The position numbers and the translations under genes were made by a program. From Prolixibacteraceae bacterium (lineage in GTDB: Bacteria > Bacteroidota > Bacteroidia > Bacteroidales > Prolixibacteraceae), in contig JABGRN010000005.1 of assembly GCA_018648265.1 (NCBI GenBank), positions 26,352-90,351 of the forward strand: a stretch of 64,000 bases of DNA, read 5' to 3'. The notes beneath the pieces are model-generated. The model had not been told where the DNA came from and ran no database searches. It worked only from the letters and a program-made list of their open reading frames with translations. How positions within the stretch are numbered: the first letter of the stretch is position 1; every line of letters starts with the position of its first letter. Positions 18,219 through 28,100 of this stretch are shown here, piece after piece.

Positions 18219-18244
18219 AAATGCCACTTGCATGTAGTATTTTA
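18219..18244 (-). promoter_or_regulatory. Operator-like site directly upstream of the Rrf2 gene
   Basis: Half-sites AAATGCCACT and GTAGTATTTTA have the same spacing as at 17770-17795. The site begins one base upstream of the Rrf2 start codon, so a bound protein would also cover the ribosome-binding region. This supports negative autoregulation. Confidence 0.75.
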
Positions 18245-18367
18245 CAAAAGAAGGAAATTATTTAATACTGTGGACTTTATTTTTTATGTTTTAGAAAATA
18301 TTTTTTGTGATTTTGCAGATAAAATTTGTACAATTAAAAGACAGAATAAAACTTAGTGAATAAACCT

Positions 18368-18375
18368 TATCTTTG
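18368..18375 (+). promoter_or_regulatory. Bacteroidota-type -7 promoter element
   Basis: TATCTTTG matches the TAnnTTTG element of Bacteroidota housekeeping promoters. No good -33 TTTG is seen upstream. The position places the transcript start just before the ATG at 18398, which favours that start over an in-frame GTG at 18356. Confidence 0.45.
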
Positions 18376-18397
18376 CAAGCAAACGAATTTAGAAGTT

Positions 18398-18709
18398 ATG
18401 ATAGGAAAATTATTTCATACACCAGGAACAAAAAGGTTTCACATAAATCCGAGGTATTACGACCCGGACAAAGAAGAACGGGAAAACCGTGAACAAAGGA
18501 TTAAAGAAGAAATGGGGATTTTTGATAATAAAGTGGAAGATGGCAAACCATTTCGTCCGAATTTAAAAGGACAGTTTAGGAATTCGGATACCTGGCAGCC
18601 AAAATCTTCGGGTAGTGCCCGCAAATCACAGAATAAAAGATTAATTTTTTTAATCTTGATTTTGGCTTTGGTTTTTTACTTGTTTTTCTATTCTGATTTT
18701 ACTTTTTAG
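18398..18709 (+). CDS. Small membrane-anchored hypothetical protein upstream of mutL
   Basis: This 103-residue protein begins MIGKLFHTPGTKRFHINPRYYDP, followed by a highly charged segment (PDKEERENREQRIKEE). A single C-terminal TM helix (about 83-101) ends at the C-terminus. I recognise it as a small protein commonly placed before mutL in Bacteroidota, but no function is known to me. An in-frame GTG 42 bases upstream would add 14 residues with no family resemblance. The TATCTTTG element lies between the two starts, so the ATG is preferred. The mutL start codon is 44 bases after its stop, so co-transcription is likely. Confidence 0.75.
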   Translation: MIGKLFHTPGTKRFHINPRYYDPDKEERENREQRIKEEMGIFDNKVEDGKPFRPNLKGQFRNSDTWQPKSSGSARKSQNKRLIFLILILALVFYLFFYSDFTF

Positions 18710-18752
18710 TTTTTTTCTCACTTCTTATTCAATAAACAAATAATCAATTTAA

Positions 18753-20609
18753 GTGAGTGATATAATTCAGTTATTGCCCGACTCGGTTGCTAACCAAATT
18801 GCTGCCGGGGAAGTTATCCAGCGTCCTGCCTCGGTTGTAAAAGAACTGGTTGAAAATGCTTTGGATGCCGGTGCAACTGAAATTATCATTCATATAAAAG
18901 ATGCTGGTAAAACCCTTGTCCAGATAAGCGACAATGGCTGTGGCATGTCGCCTACCGATGCACGAATGGCTTTTGAAAGGCATGCCACTTCGAAAATAAG
19001 TTCTGCCAGCGATTTGTTTTGTATCCGAACAATGGGCTTCAGGGGTGAAGCACTTGCTTCGATTGCAGCTATCGCCGATGTTGAATTGCGAACTAAAAAA
19101 ACCGAAGATGAAGTTGGTACATTGTTTCATATAATTGGTTCTGAGGTAAAAACACAAGAACCGGTTGCGTGTAATAACGGTACAAGTTTTATGGTAAAAA
19201 ACCTTTTCTTTAATGTACCTGCCCGCCGAAAGTTTTTAAAAGCAAACACTACCGAACTAAAACATATTATTTACGAAATTCAGCGGATAGCAATCCCAAA
19301 TCCTGAAATTAAGTTTTCGCTTTTTCATAATAATTCACCATTATACGAATTGCCAAAATCCAATTACCGAAAACGTATAGTCGATGTTTTTGGGAAAAGC
19401 ATTAGCCAAAACCTGGTAACAGTTGAGGAACAAACAAGCTTGTTAAATATATTTGGTTTTGTGGGGCAACCTAAATACGCCCGTAAAACAATGGGCGAAC
19501 AATTCTTTTTTGTAAATGGCAGGTTTATGCGACACCACTATTTTCACAGGGCAGTAATGCAAGCTTACGAGAAATTATTGCCGCCAGAAACTTTTCCTTC
19601 CTATTTTTTGTTTATTGAGATCGATCCGGCAAATATCGACATTAATGTACACCCTACGAAAACTGAGATAAAATTTGAAAACGACCGTGCGATTTGGCAA
19701 ATTATCCATGCCTCGGTCAGGGAAAGCCTGGGAAAACACAATGTGGTTCCCTCTATCGATTTCGACCAAAGTGGGAATATAAACATTCCGGTTCCACAAA
19801 AGCAGGGCGATAATATTATTTTTCCCGATATTCAAATTAATCCTGAGTATAATCCGTTTAACGAACAAAAACCTGAAACCTTTGGTGGTTCATTTACAAA
19901 ACCTTCACCCTCTGAAAAAAAGAATTTGGAACGTTGGGAAGACCTGTATGAAGGTACTCAGTTAAAACTTAAACCCGAAGAACAAAACACAGGAGACTTT
20001 TACAGAAATGTAGATTTAGATACACAAAGCCCCGGACAGTTTTCGAGGAAAAAAGTGCTGCAACTTAAGCAGAGATATATTCTAACACCAGTTAAATCAG
20101 GTTTGATGGTTATCGACCAGAAAAGGGCACACGAGCGTATTCTATTTGAAAAATTTATGGAAGTGCTAAAATCAGAATCGGTGGCCAGCCAACAGCAGCT
20201 TTTTCCACAAACCATTGAATTAAACCCTGCAGATTCTGCTTTATTAGAAAATATCCTCCCTGATTTACTTTCGCTGGGATTCGATATTCGGGAGTTCGGG
20301 AAAAACACCTTTATTATTAATGGAACGCCTGGCGTTTTAGATGTTTCGTCGCCAGAATTAATTGTGGAAAAATTGCTCGAAGAATATAAAAATTCACCTG
20401 TTGATGCACGATCGAAAGCAAAAGAACAGGTTGCTATTTCGTTGGCAAAAGCTTCGGCCTTAGATTATGGATCTGAATTAAAACCAGAAGAAATTGACCA
20501 TTTAATCGATAACTTGTTTGCTTGTTCTACTCCCAACTTTTCGCCCGACGGAAAAAGGGTTTTGACCATAATTCCCCTGGGGGATATCGAAAAAAGTTTT
20601 TCAAAATGA
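18753..20609 (+). CDS. mutL: DNA mismatch repair protein MutL
   Basis: This 618-residue GHKL ATPase acts between MutS mismatch recognition and strand removal. N-terminal motifs are intact: NQIAAGEV, ELVENALDAGA with the Mg/ATP Glu-Asn, DNGCGM, and GFRGEALASIA. The transducer domain (FFVNGRFMRH, DINVHPTK) is followed by a linker (about 335-430) and a C-terminal dimerisation domain. The endonuclease motif, DQHA(X)2E(X)4E in nicking MutL proteins, reads DQKRAHERILFE at 455-466, and the CPHGRP motif near the end is FSPDGKR. The metal-binding set therefore looks incomplete. The start is GTG (gtgagtgatata), which gives the conserved MSDIIQLLPDSVANQIAAGEV beginning. It is followed after 209 bases by two rhomboid genes. 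Confidence 0.97.
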   Translation: MSDIIQLLPDSVANQIAAGEVIQRPASVVKELVENALDAGATEIIIHIKDAGKTLVQISDNGCGMSPTDARMAFERHATSKISSASDLFCIRTMGFRGEALASIAAIADVELRTKKTEDEVGTLFHIIGSEVKTQEPVACNNGTSFMVKNLFFNVPARRKFLKANTTELKHIIYEIQRIAIPNPEIKFSLFHNNSPLYELPKSNYRKRIVDVFGKSISQNLVTVEEQTSLLNIFGFVGQPKYARKTMGEQFFFVNGRFMRHHYFHRAVMQAYEKLLPPETFPSYFLFIEIDPANIDINVHPTKTEIKFENDRAIWQIIHASVRESLGKHNVVPSIDFDQSGNINIPVPQKQGDNIIFPDIQINPEYNPFNEQKPETFGGSFTKPSPSEKKNLERWEDLYEGTQLKLKPEEQNTGDFYRNVDLDTQSPGQFSRKKVLQLKQRYILTPVKSGLMVIDQKRAHERILFEKFMEVLKSESVASQQQLFPQTIELNPADSALLENILPDLLSLGFDIREFGKNTFIINGTPGVLDVSSPELIVEKLLEEYKNSPVDARSKAKEQVAISLAKASALDYGSELKPEEIDHLIDNLFACSTPNFSPDGKRVLTIIPLGDIEKSFSK

Positions 20610-20818
20610 CAATATGTCGTAATATTGAGCGCATTATAAAATGGTCTGGCAATTGTAGTAGCCCCTCCTAACCTCCCCAAAGGGAAGGAACAAGAGAAAA
20701 ATATTTTAAGATATTAGATAAAAATAAATAGTAATAACGAATGAGGACAGTTGGATATTGAGGAGGAAAACTTTTACTCCCGACTTCAGTCTCCGGTCTT
20801 CAGACTAATTGCAGATAT

Positions 20819-21631
20819 ATGAATTACAGGCCTGTATTAAATAATATCCCACCGGTTGTAAAAAACCTAATAATAATAAACGTACTCTTTTTGCTGGCGA
20901 CTTTTGGTCTCGAACAAGCCGGGGTCGATTTGGTTGAAATTCTGGGAATGCACTACCCGGCTTCCGAAAAATTCAAGTTACACCAAACAATTACACACAT
21001 GTTTATGCATGGCGGGTTGACACATATTTTCTTTAATATGTTTGCTCTCTGGATGTTTGGACGTGTGCTGGAAGGTGTTTGGGGGTCGCGCAGGTTTTTG
21101 GTCTATTATTTTGTAACCGGTTTGGGTGCTGTGGCGTTACATACTTTTGTAAATTTTCTTGAAATTTCATCCATCCAAAATACCATTGAAGCCTTTAGTA
21201 ATACGCCTTCGCCCGAATTATTAGATCAATTTGTAAATAAAAATTTACCCAATTCTTCTGCGCAAGTCCGCGATTTTATAAATATTTGGTATGACGATCC
21301 TACAAACACGGCATACGCAAGCGAAGGATTGAATTTAATGCAACGGATTTTACATCTGAAAATGGATATTCCAACAGTTGGCGCTTCTGGGGCAGTTTTT
21401 GGGGTCTTGCTCGCGTTTGGGGTTTTGTTTCCAAATACCCAGTTAATGTTACTTTTTCCACCCATTCCAATTAAAGCAAAATACTTTGTAATTGCATACG
21501 GATTAATCGAGTTGTATCTTGGATTTTCGAGGCCCGGAAGTAATGTTGCCCATTTTGCCCATCTCGGTGGAATGTTGTTTGGTTATATCTTAATAAAATA
21601 CTGGAATAAAACTTCAAATAAGTTCTATTGA
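20819..21631 (+). CDS. Rhomboid-family intramembrane serine protease
   Basis: This 270-residue multi-TM protein cleaves substrate TM helices within the membrane. The catalytic dyad is visible: Ser190 in GASGAVFG and His248 in FAHLGG. The oxyanion-region HGGLTHIFFNMFALWMFG motif is near residue 62. An unusually long loop (about 115-185) separates the early helices from the Ser helix. A second rhomboid gene lies 99 bases downstream on the same strand, an arrangement frequent next to mutL in Bacteroidota. The substrate is unknown. Confidence 0.93.
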   Translation: MNYRPVLNNIPPVVKNLIIINVLFLLATFGLEQAGVDLVEILGMHYPASEKFKLHQTITHMFMHGGLTHIFFNMFALWMFGRVLEGVWGSRRFLVYYFVTGLGAVALHTFVNFLEISSIQNTIEAFSNTPSPELLDQFVNKNLPNSSAQVRDFINIWYDDPTNTAYASEGLNLMQRILHLKMDIPTVGASGAVFGVLLAFGVLFPNTQLMLLFPPIPIKAKYFVIAYGLIELYLGFSRPGSNVAHFAHLGGMLFGYILIKYWNKTSNKFY

Positions 21632-21730
21632 ACAGACATTTAGATTATTGTACAAAGTACATAAGATAAGAATATTGAGGTTGATTTATTTTATTATTTT
21701 GAATTTTGATACTAGGGATTTGAGAAAGAA

Positions 21731-22600
21731 ATGGATATTGTTGAAGATATAAAACGTACATTTAAAGAAGGCTCGGTTTTAACCCGGTTAATTTATATTA
21801 ACCTGGGTGTTTTTCTATTGGTGAAAATTATCGGTGTATTTTTTTATTTGGCAGGACAAGCATTTTTTATGGATGAATGGCTTTCCCTTCCATCTAATTT
21901 TTATGAGTTGCGTTTAAAGCCCTGGACACCGCTTACTTATATGTTTTTGCATACCGGGTTTATGCATTTGTTATTTAATATTTTAGGATTGTATTGGTTT
22001 GGCAAATTATTTTTATATCATTTCGAAGGCTCCAAACTACTGAGTGTATATTTGTTAGGAGGAATTGCCGGTGCCGTATTATATATTATTTCATATAATG
22101 TTTTTCCAATATTTGCATCTATAAACGGATTACTGCTTGGTGCATCAGCATCAGTTTTTGCAATTTTGGTTGCAACAGCTTTTTACGAGCCCGACCGTCA
22201 AATAGTTTTACCTTTCATAGGAAGTTTCCCCTTAAAATACCTTGCAGCGTTTTATGTGGTTCTTTCAATTATCGGAATTTCAACATCCAATCCGGGAGGG
22301 AATATTGCACATTTAGGAGGTGCTGCCTGGGGTTGGTTTTATATTTACCAATTGCGCCGGGGAAAAGATCTGGGAGCCGGGTTGGTAAAATTTATTGACA
22401 AAATTGCAGAATCCTTAAAAACCAAAAGTAATTTAACAGTTTCACATAAACAGGCCCCGCGCGACGATTACGAGTACAATCGCCAAAAAAAGGTTCAGCA
22501 AGACGATTTAAACAAAATTCTCGATAAAATTGCCAAGTCGGGTTACGACAGCCTTTCGAAAAAAGAGAAGGAATTATTGTTTAAACAGGGGAAGAAGTAG
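21731..22600 (+). CDS. Rhomboid-family intramembrane serine protease with C-terminal extension
   Basis: This 289-residue multi-TM protein has catalytic Ser139 (GASASVFAIL) and His194 (IAHLGGAAWGW), plus the HTGFMHLLFNILGLYWFG motif. The C-terminal 60 residues are cytoplasmic and charged (DDLNKILDKIAKSGYDSLS followed by KKEKELL), an extension seen in Bacteroidota rhomboids (DUF6576-like). It is distinct from its neighbour in having no long loop before the Ser helix. The stop codon (TAG, 22598-22600) is shared with the first base pairs of the tandem repeat that fills the next gap. Confidence 0.93.
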   Translation: MDIVEDIKRTFKEGSVLTRLIYINLGVFLLVKIIGVFFYLAGQAFFMDEWLSLPSNFYELRLKPWTPLTYMFLHTGFMHLLFNILGLYWFGKLFLYHFEGSKLLSVYLLGGIAGAVLYIISYNVFPIFASINGLLLGASASVFAILVATAFYEPDRQIVLPFIGSFPLKYLAAFYVVLSIIGISTSNPGGNIAHLGGAAWGWFYIYQLRRGKDLGAGLVKFIDKIAESLKTKSNLTVSHKQAPRDDYEYNRQKKVQQDDLNKILDKIAKSGYDSLSKKEKELLFKQGKK

Positions 22601-23213
22601 GCAGTTTTCAGTTACAGTTTTCAGTAGTGGCATACTGTTGTGTTTAGAGGAACAAGAAAAAGTTTTGTTCATCCTTCATTCCTGTTTTCCGGGAAAGACA
22701 CCCAAATAAAAAATTAGGCGTAATAGACAAAAAGTAGGCTATTTTTCTGTGAAATTTACTCGTAAAACAGTAGGCAGTTTTCAGTTTCAGTTTTAGTAAT
22801 GGCATACTGTTGTGTTTAGAGGAACAAGAAAAAGTTTTGTTCATCCTTCATTCCTGTTTTCCGGGAAAGACACCCAAATAAAAAATTATGCAACCACAAT
22901 CATAATTTGAGGTATAATAGACAAAATGCTTGCTATTTTTCTGTGAAATTTACTCATAAAACAGTAGGCAGATTTCAGTTTCAGTTTTCAGTAGTGGCAT
23001 ACTGTTGTGTTTAGAGGAACAAGAAAAAGTTTTGTTCATCCTTCATTCCTGTTTTCCGGGAAAGACACCCAAATAAAAAATTAGGCGTAATAGACAAAAA
23101 GTAGGCTATTTTTCTGTGAAATTTACTCGTAAAACAGTAGGCAGTTTTCAGTTACAGTTTACAGAAGTGGCGAATTGTTGCGTTTAAAGGAACAAGAAAA
23201 AGTTTTATTCTTC
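22597..23213. repeat. Tandem repeat of 173-194 bp units between convergent genes
   Basis: Units start at 22597 (GTAGGCAGTTTTCAGTTACA), about 22770, 22964 and 23137, giving periods of 173, 194 and 173 bp. The second unit carries about 21 extra bases (CAACCACAATCATAATTTGA region), and the fourth is partial. Each contains AGGAACAAGAAAAAGTTTT followed by (G/A)TTC. The last partial copy runs into the final codons and stop of the minus-strand yihY-like gene, and the first overlaps the stop of the rhomboid gene. A 66-codon minus-strand frame inside is repeat-derived. Confidence 0.85.
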
Positions 23214-24134
23214 CTTCATCGAGTGTGCCTGATAAATGCTGGCATTTAACTCAAATCCGACAAGCAAAATCAGCGACATTACATACATCAATAAAAGAAC
23301 AATTAACAAGGTGCCAATTGAGCCGTAAAGTTTATTGTACTGGCTAAAATTATTTATGTAATAAGTAAACCCGGCTAAAGTAAGAATACTTAGTACCGTT
23401 GCTAAGGTACCTCCGGCCGATATAAAACGCCACTTCGTTTTTTTTGCCGGCGCCATGTAATATAAAAACGAGTATGCAAAGAAAAACATCGATATAATTG
23501 TTATCCATTTACCAAAAGTTAAAATATAAACAGTAAACGAATCGCGTAAAAATTCCTCTTTTTTCAGAAAATTAATTAAATCTTGTCCTCCGGTCAACAA
23601 AGCAACAGCAACTGTGAGCAAAACCAACAAAATAAAAAGAAGGATTGTGGCCGCTAACCGCTGGCTTAACCAGGTTCTTCGATAAATGCTATGGATTGTC
23701 GCGTCAAAAGCACTCATCATCGAAGCGAGCCCGTTTGTTGAAAAAACCAGTGCCAGAAAAAATCCAATGGATAGTAAACCTCCACGGGGTTGCATAATAA
23801 TATCTGTTAACGTTTCTTCGATAGTAACAAATGTGCTTTCAGGCACCAATTGTTGGATAATTATAAAAAGTTCATTTTGAAAATTTTCAATTGGAATATA
23901 TGGGATTAAAGTAAACAGAAAAATAATTCCAGGGAAAAAAGCAATAAAAAACGAAAATGCAATTGCCGAAGCCCGCGTTGTAATTGACCCGTCAACAATA
24001 CTTCTCCAGAAAAAAAGAGCAACATCATAAAGCGGGACCCCATCGAAAAACGGGAGAGAAATTTTTTTTGCACGTTCAACTATTTTCTCTCCTAACTTTC
24101 TACATTGGTTGAAATTGAGTAAACCAAAACTCAT
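23205..24134 (-). CDS. YihY/BrkB-family inner membrane protein
   Basis: This 309-residue protein has a cytoplasmic N-terminal segment of about 45 residues and six or so TM helices. It shows the family motifs TRASAIAFSFFIAFFPGIIFL, YRRTWLSQR and a late APAKKTKWRFISAGGTLATV. YihY/BrkB proteins were once called RNase BN in error; their true function is unsettled. The gene is the second of a minus-strand pair with the DUF4783 gene, which ends 7 bases before its start. Its 3-prime end (codons for KEE and stop) has been incorporated into the neighbouring tandem repeats. Confidence 0.92.
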   Translation of the reverse strand: MSFGLLNFNQCRKLGEKIVERAKKISLPFFDGVPLYDVALFFWRSIVDGSITTRASAIAFSFFIAFFPGIIFLFTLIPYIPIENFQNELFIIIQQLVPESTFVTIEETLTDIIMQPRGGLLSIGFFLALVFSTNGLASMMSAFDATIHSIYRRTWLSQRLAATILLFILLVLLTVAVALLTGGQDLINFLKKEEFLRDSFTVYILTFGKWITIISMFFFAYSFLYYMAPAKKTKWRFISAGGTLATVLSILTLAGFTYYINNFSQYNKLYGSIGTLLIVLLLMYVMSLILLVGFELNASIYQAHSMKEE

Positions 24135-24141
24135 CGGGGTA

Positions 24142-24540
24142 TTATTGTTTTTCTATTCTTAATTGATGAATGTAATCTTTCCCGTCATTTTGTTTCAGCA
24201 AAAAATAAACCCTGAACTTTCCGTTTTTTGTATTGAGGTTCCCGATTAAATATTTAGCGCCCTCTTTTCCCGACTGGTGAATTACGTTAAAACTTTCAGG
24301 GTTATAATTGTTGAAAAAATTACTTACAATTTGTTGTGCCTGGGCTTTACTGTACACATTGTCGTTGTCTAGCACCACCAGTTCTACATTTTGGTTGAAG
24401 TAGCTGGAAAGAACTTTTGAGTTGCCCGATTTTAAGCTCAAAATAATTTCGTCCGGGATTTGAGCCTGACTGCCCGCCGACAAAATCATCAAACCGCTTA
24501 AAAGTAAAAATGAAAAAATTATTTTTTTTATCGATGGCAT
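24142..24540 (-). CDS. DUF4783-family exported protein
   Basis: This 132-residue protein has a signal peptide (about 1-26, ending GSQAQ) and one NTF2-like alpha/beta domain (FNQNVELVVLDNDNVYSK, then FFNNYNPESFNVIHQSG). This matches the Bacteroidota family DUF4783. It is upstream of and probably co-transcribed with the yihY-like gene, and divergent from rlmH. A periplasmic binding or scaffold role is possible from the fold, but nothing more specific is visible. Confidence 0.88.
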   Translation of the reverse strand: MPSIKKIIFSFLLLSGLMILSAGSQAQIPDEIILSLKSGNSKVLSSYFNQNVELVVLDNDNVYSKAQAQQIVSNFFNNYNPESFNVIHQSGKEGAKYLIGNLNTKNGKFRVYFLLKQNDGKDYIHQLRIEKQ

Positions 24541-24650
24541 ATTTTTCTTTTTTATTTATAGAGCGAAAATCATTTGTCAAAAACTGTGCAAAACACTTTC
24601 ATACCCTTAATTTTAGTGTAAATTTATAAAATTATAATTCAATAAACAGC

Positions 24651-25124
24651 ATGAAGGTTACTTTATTGGTTATTGGAAAAACAGATGCTCCATTTTTAAA
24701 AGAAGGAATGGGAGAATATATTAAACGACTAAATCATTATATAAATTTTGAAATTGTTGTAATCCCTGACATTAAGAAGACCAAAAATGTAAGTACCGAA
24801 CTTCAAAAAGCCCGCGAAGGTGAACTAATAATTTCGAAAGATTCACCCGGCAAGGAATTTCATTTGTTCGATGAAAAAGGTAAAATGTATTCTTCGAGAG
24901 AGTTTGCAGGTTTTTTGGAAAAGAAAATGGCCAGCGGCTTAAAAGAATTGGTTTTTGTTATTGGCGGTCCTTATGGATTTTCGCCAAAAGTTTATGAAAT
25001 GGCAAGCTCGAAAATATCTTTGTCGCGATTTACTTTTTCCCATCAAATGGCGCGACTTTTGTGCACCGAACAAATTTACCGTGCATTTACGATCTTAAAA
25101 AACGAACCATATCATCACGATTAA
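24651..25124 (+). CDS. rlmH: 23S rRNA (pseudouridine-1915-N3)-methyltransferase RlmH
   Basis: This 157-residue SPOUT-class methyltransferase uses SAM to methylate pseudouridine 1915 in helix 69 of 23S rRNA. The SAM-binding trefoil knot motifs FVIGGPYGFSPKVYE and SLSRFTFSHQMARLLCTEQI are intact, ending in the usual YHHD C-terminus. Length and start are standard. The next gene, a large histidine kinase, starts one base after the stop codon, so the two are co-transcribed and perhaps translationally coupled. Confidence 0.97.
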   Translation: MKVTLLVIGKTDAPFLKEGMGEYIKRLNHYINFEIVVIPDIKKTKNVSTELQKAREGELIISKDSPGKEFHLFDEKGKMYSSREFAGFLEKKMASGLKELVFVIGGPYGFSPKVYEMASSKISLSRFTFSHQMARLLCTEQIYRAFTILKNEPYHHD

Positions 25125-25125
25125 T

Positions 25126-28100
25126 ATGTTTCTGAAATTCAATAAATACAGCTACCTGGTTTTGGCAATTTGCTTTTTTGTGGCTGCCGCAATCATCGAA
25201 AACTACTTGTTAAAAGAACATCCTGAAAACCACTTAATTGAAGAGATTCAGGAAAAATTAATTGCAAATGAAAAAGAACTTTTATTTCATCTCGAAAAAA
25301 TTGCCGAATTAATTTCATCAAACGATTTCGATGGGGATTTTAATTCATATTTAAATGAAAATAACCTTTTGCTGGAAGAAAATGGAACCGGGTTTTTAGT
25401 GTTTAAATCGGGGGATCTCCAATACTGGTCCGACCGTTCAATTTCGTTTTTTCATACAATCGGGGAAATGGGAGATGCAAACGGGCTAATTCAATTGCCT
25501 AACGGTTATTACCTTGCCCATACTTTCACAAAAAATGAATTCGATATTGTGGGCCTCCTTTTAATTAAGAACAGCTATCAATACGAAAACAAATACCTAA
25601 AGAATTCTTATTTTAAAAATTTAAAAATACCTGATGAATTCGAATTATCGGATTTAAAACTTGATAGTGCTTACCCGATTATTAATACCGATGGCGATTT
25701 TTTATTTTCAATTATTCCAGGCGGGCTATATTTATGTACAACCAAACAGTTGTACATGCCCGGTATAATTTATTTATTAGGATTGCTTGTTTTATTGTTA
25801 TATTTCCGGCGAGAATTTGTTGAATCCGGAGCTGCATTTTTCTTAAAACTTTTTAGCCTCGGAACGGCACTTTTTATAGTTTACTGGTTGCACCTTATTT
25901 TTCAAGTCCCCAAAGTATTTTTTCATCTTCGTTTTTTTAGCCCCGAATTTTTTGCCCTGAGCAACTGGCTGCCGTCGCTTGGCGATTTTTTTCTGCTGAC
26001 CCTGTTTTTCTTTTTCTGGTTATACAATTTTGGTGTCGATGTTAATATCCAAAAACTGCATGAAGACTCGAAATTAAATCGAAAAACTATTGCAGGATTA
26101 TTGCTTTTATTTAGCGCCAGTTTGTTTCTTTTTACCAATTTCTTTATCGAACAACTAATTTATAATTCAACCATTTCTTTTTCGTTAAATAAAATTATTG
26201 AAATTTCGGTGCAAAGTGCATTGGGGATTTTTTCAGTTGGTTTGTTCCTTTTTGCTAATTTATTTTTCAACATTAAAATTATCGAAAAATCGAGAAACGA
26301 TTTAAAATTGATTGAACTGGCCGGGCTGATTTTGGTAATTGTTATTTTTTTAATGGGTACTCAGTTTATTTCAATTGGCCGGATTACTTTAATCCCTTTA
26401 TCTTTTTTCATAGTTGCAACAATTCTGGCTTCACTTCTGAGTAAAAATTATCTTCATAAATTCACTTTAAGCTATTTAATAATTTTTGTGTCGGTGGCAT
26501 CTGTTTATTCTTTGGCGGTTTTTTATCAAACTACCTCGGCAAAAGAACGCGAAATACAAAAACTAATGGCAGTAACCCTTTTGGCCGACAACGATCCGGC
26601 TGCCGAAGTTTTTCTGGCCGAAATCCAACAGCGAATTATTGTCGATTCAACAATACCAAACCTGTTAATCGAGGAAGAAGGTTTAAAGGAATATCTTATT
26701 CAAACTTATTATAGCAGTTATTTTAGAAAGTACGAAGTGGATATTTATGTATGCAACGGAACAGACAGTTTGTATATTGAAATGGAAGAGAGAATGGCCC
26801 ACTGCTTCCCGTTTTTCGAAGAAATGATTGAAGCGCAAGGGGAACAAATTCCTGGCACTAATTTTTATTTCATGGACAACATGAATGGCCGCATTTCTTA
26901 CACTGGAAAGTTACATTACCCACATGCATTCGAAAGTAGTGGAGTATCGGTTTTTATTGAGTTAAACTCTGATTTGCTTTTTGAAGGAATTGGTTTCCCT
27001 GAATTATTGATCGATAAATCGATTAGCCAGCCAGAAAACTACAATAAATTTGATTATGCAAAATATTATGGCGGAGAACTAACCGATAAACAGGGCGAGT
27101 ACAACTACAATTTCCATGTCGATTCATATATTTTTTCGGATGAAGAATATGTTTACAATAAATGGGATGGTTTAGAACATTTGATTTACCACACCCGAAA
27201 CGATAATTACGTGATTGTATCGAGAGATGTATTTACAATTATTGATTATCTGATTTCGTTTCCCTACTTATTTGTGTTTTATTTTTTGTCGGTATTAGTT
27301 TTGCTTTTTATTGGTAATCAAAATATCCGGAACCGGCGAATTATGTTCGATCTGAAGTTTAAAATCCAGGCGGCAATTATTTCTATTGTGTTCATTTCGT
27401 TGTTGTTAGTAGCATTGGCTACCATCTTTTATAATGTGAATGAATACAAATTGAAACACCAAAACGACCTGAACGAGAAAATGAAATCGATTGCCGAAGA
27501 AATAGACATGCGCCTTGAAGATGTTAGCGAAATAACGATTGAGCTGGAAGATTGGCTACACCGCGAGTTGGCAAAACTTTCAAATATTTTCCGTACCGAT
27601 ATTAACATTTATGGAACCGATGGGAATTTAATAGCTTCTTCGAGGGCCGAAATATTTATGCGGGGGCTGGTTTCAACTAGAATTAATGCACAGGCCTACT
27701 ACGAGATTTTTCACAATTTCCAGATTAATTATTTCCAACCCGAAAAAATCGGCGAATTGTCGTACTTGTCTGCTTACCGCCCAATTATTAATAACCGGGG
27801 CGATTATCTCGGATTTATTAACCTCCCGTATTTTATAAAACAGGATAATTACAGACAAGAAATTTCAACTTTTATTGTGGCATTTATAAATTTATATGTT
27901 TTGCTTTTTTTGGCAAGTATTATTATTGCAATTTTTATTGCCAATCAAATAACCCGGCCACTGGTTGTTATTCAGGAAAACCTGCAAAAAATGCAACTGG
28001 GAAAACATAACGAGCCTATTCATTATTCTCGAAAAGATGAAATAGGAAGCCTTGTAAAAGAATACAATAAAAAAGTGGATGAATTGGCCGTGAGTGCTGA

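Noticed and set aside
18356-18397. GTG start for the small protein before mutL
   Set aside because: The TATCTTTG promoter element lies downstream of it, and the extra 14 residues show no family resemblance.
22644-22844. A 66-codon minus-strand frame in the tandem repeat
   Set aside because: It is repeat-derived and not maintained in the other repeat units.
22597-23213. Possible insertion sequence or CRISPR
   Set aside because: There is no transposase and no terminal inverted repeats. The units are long tandem duplications without spacers.
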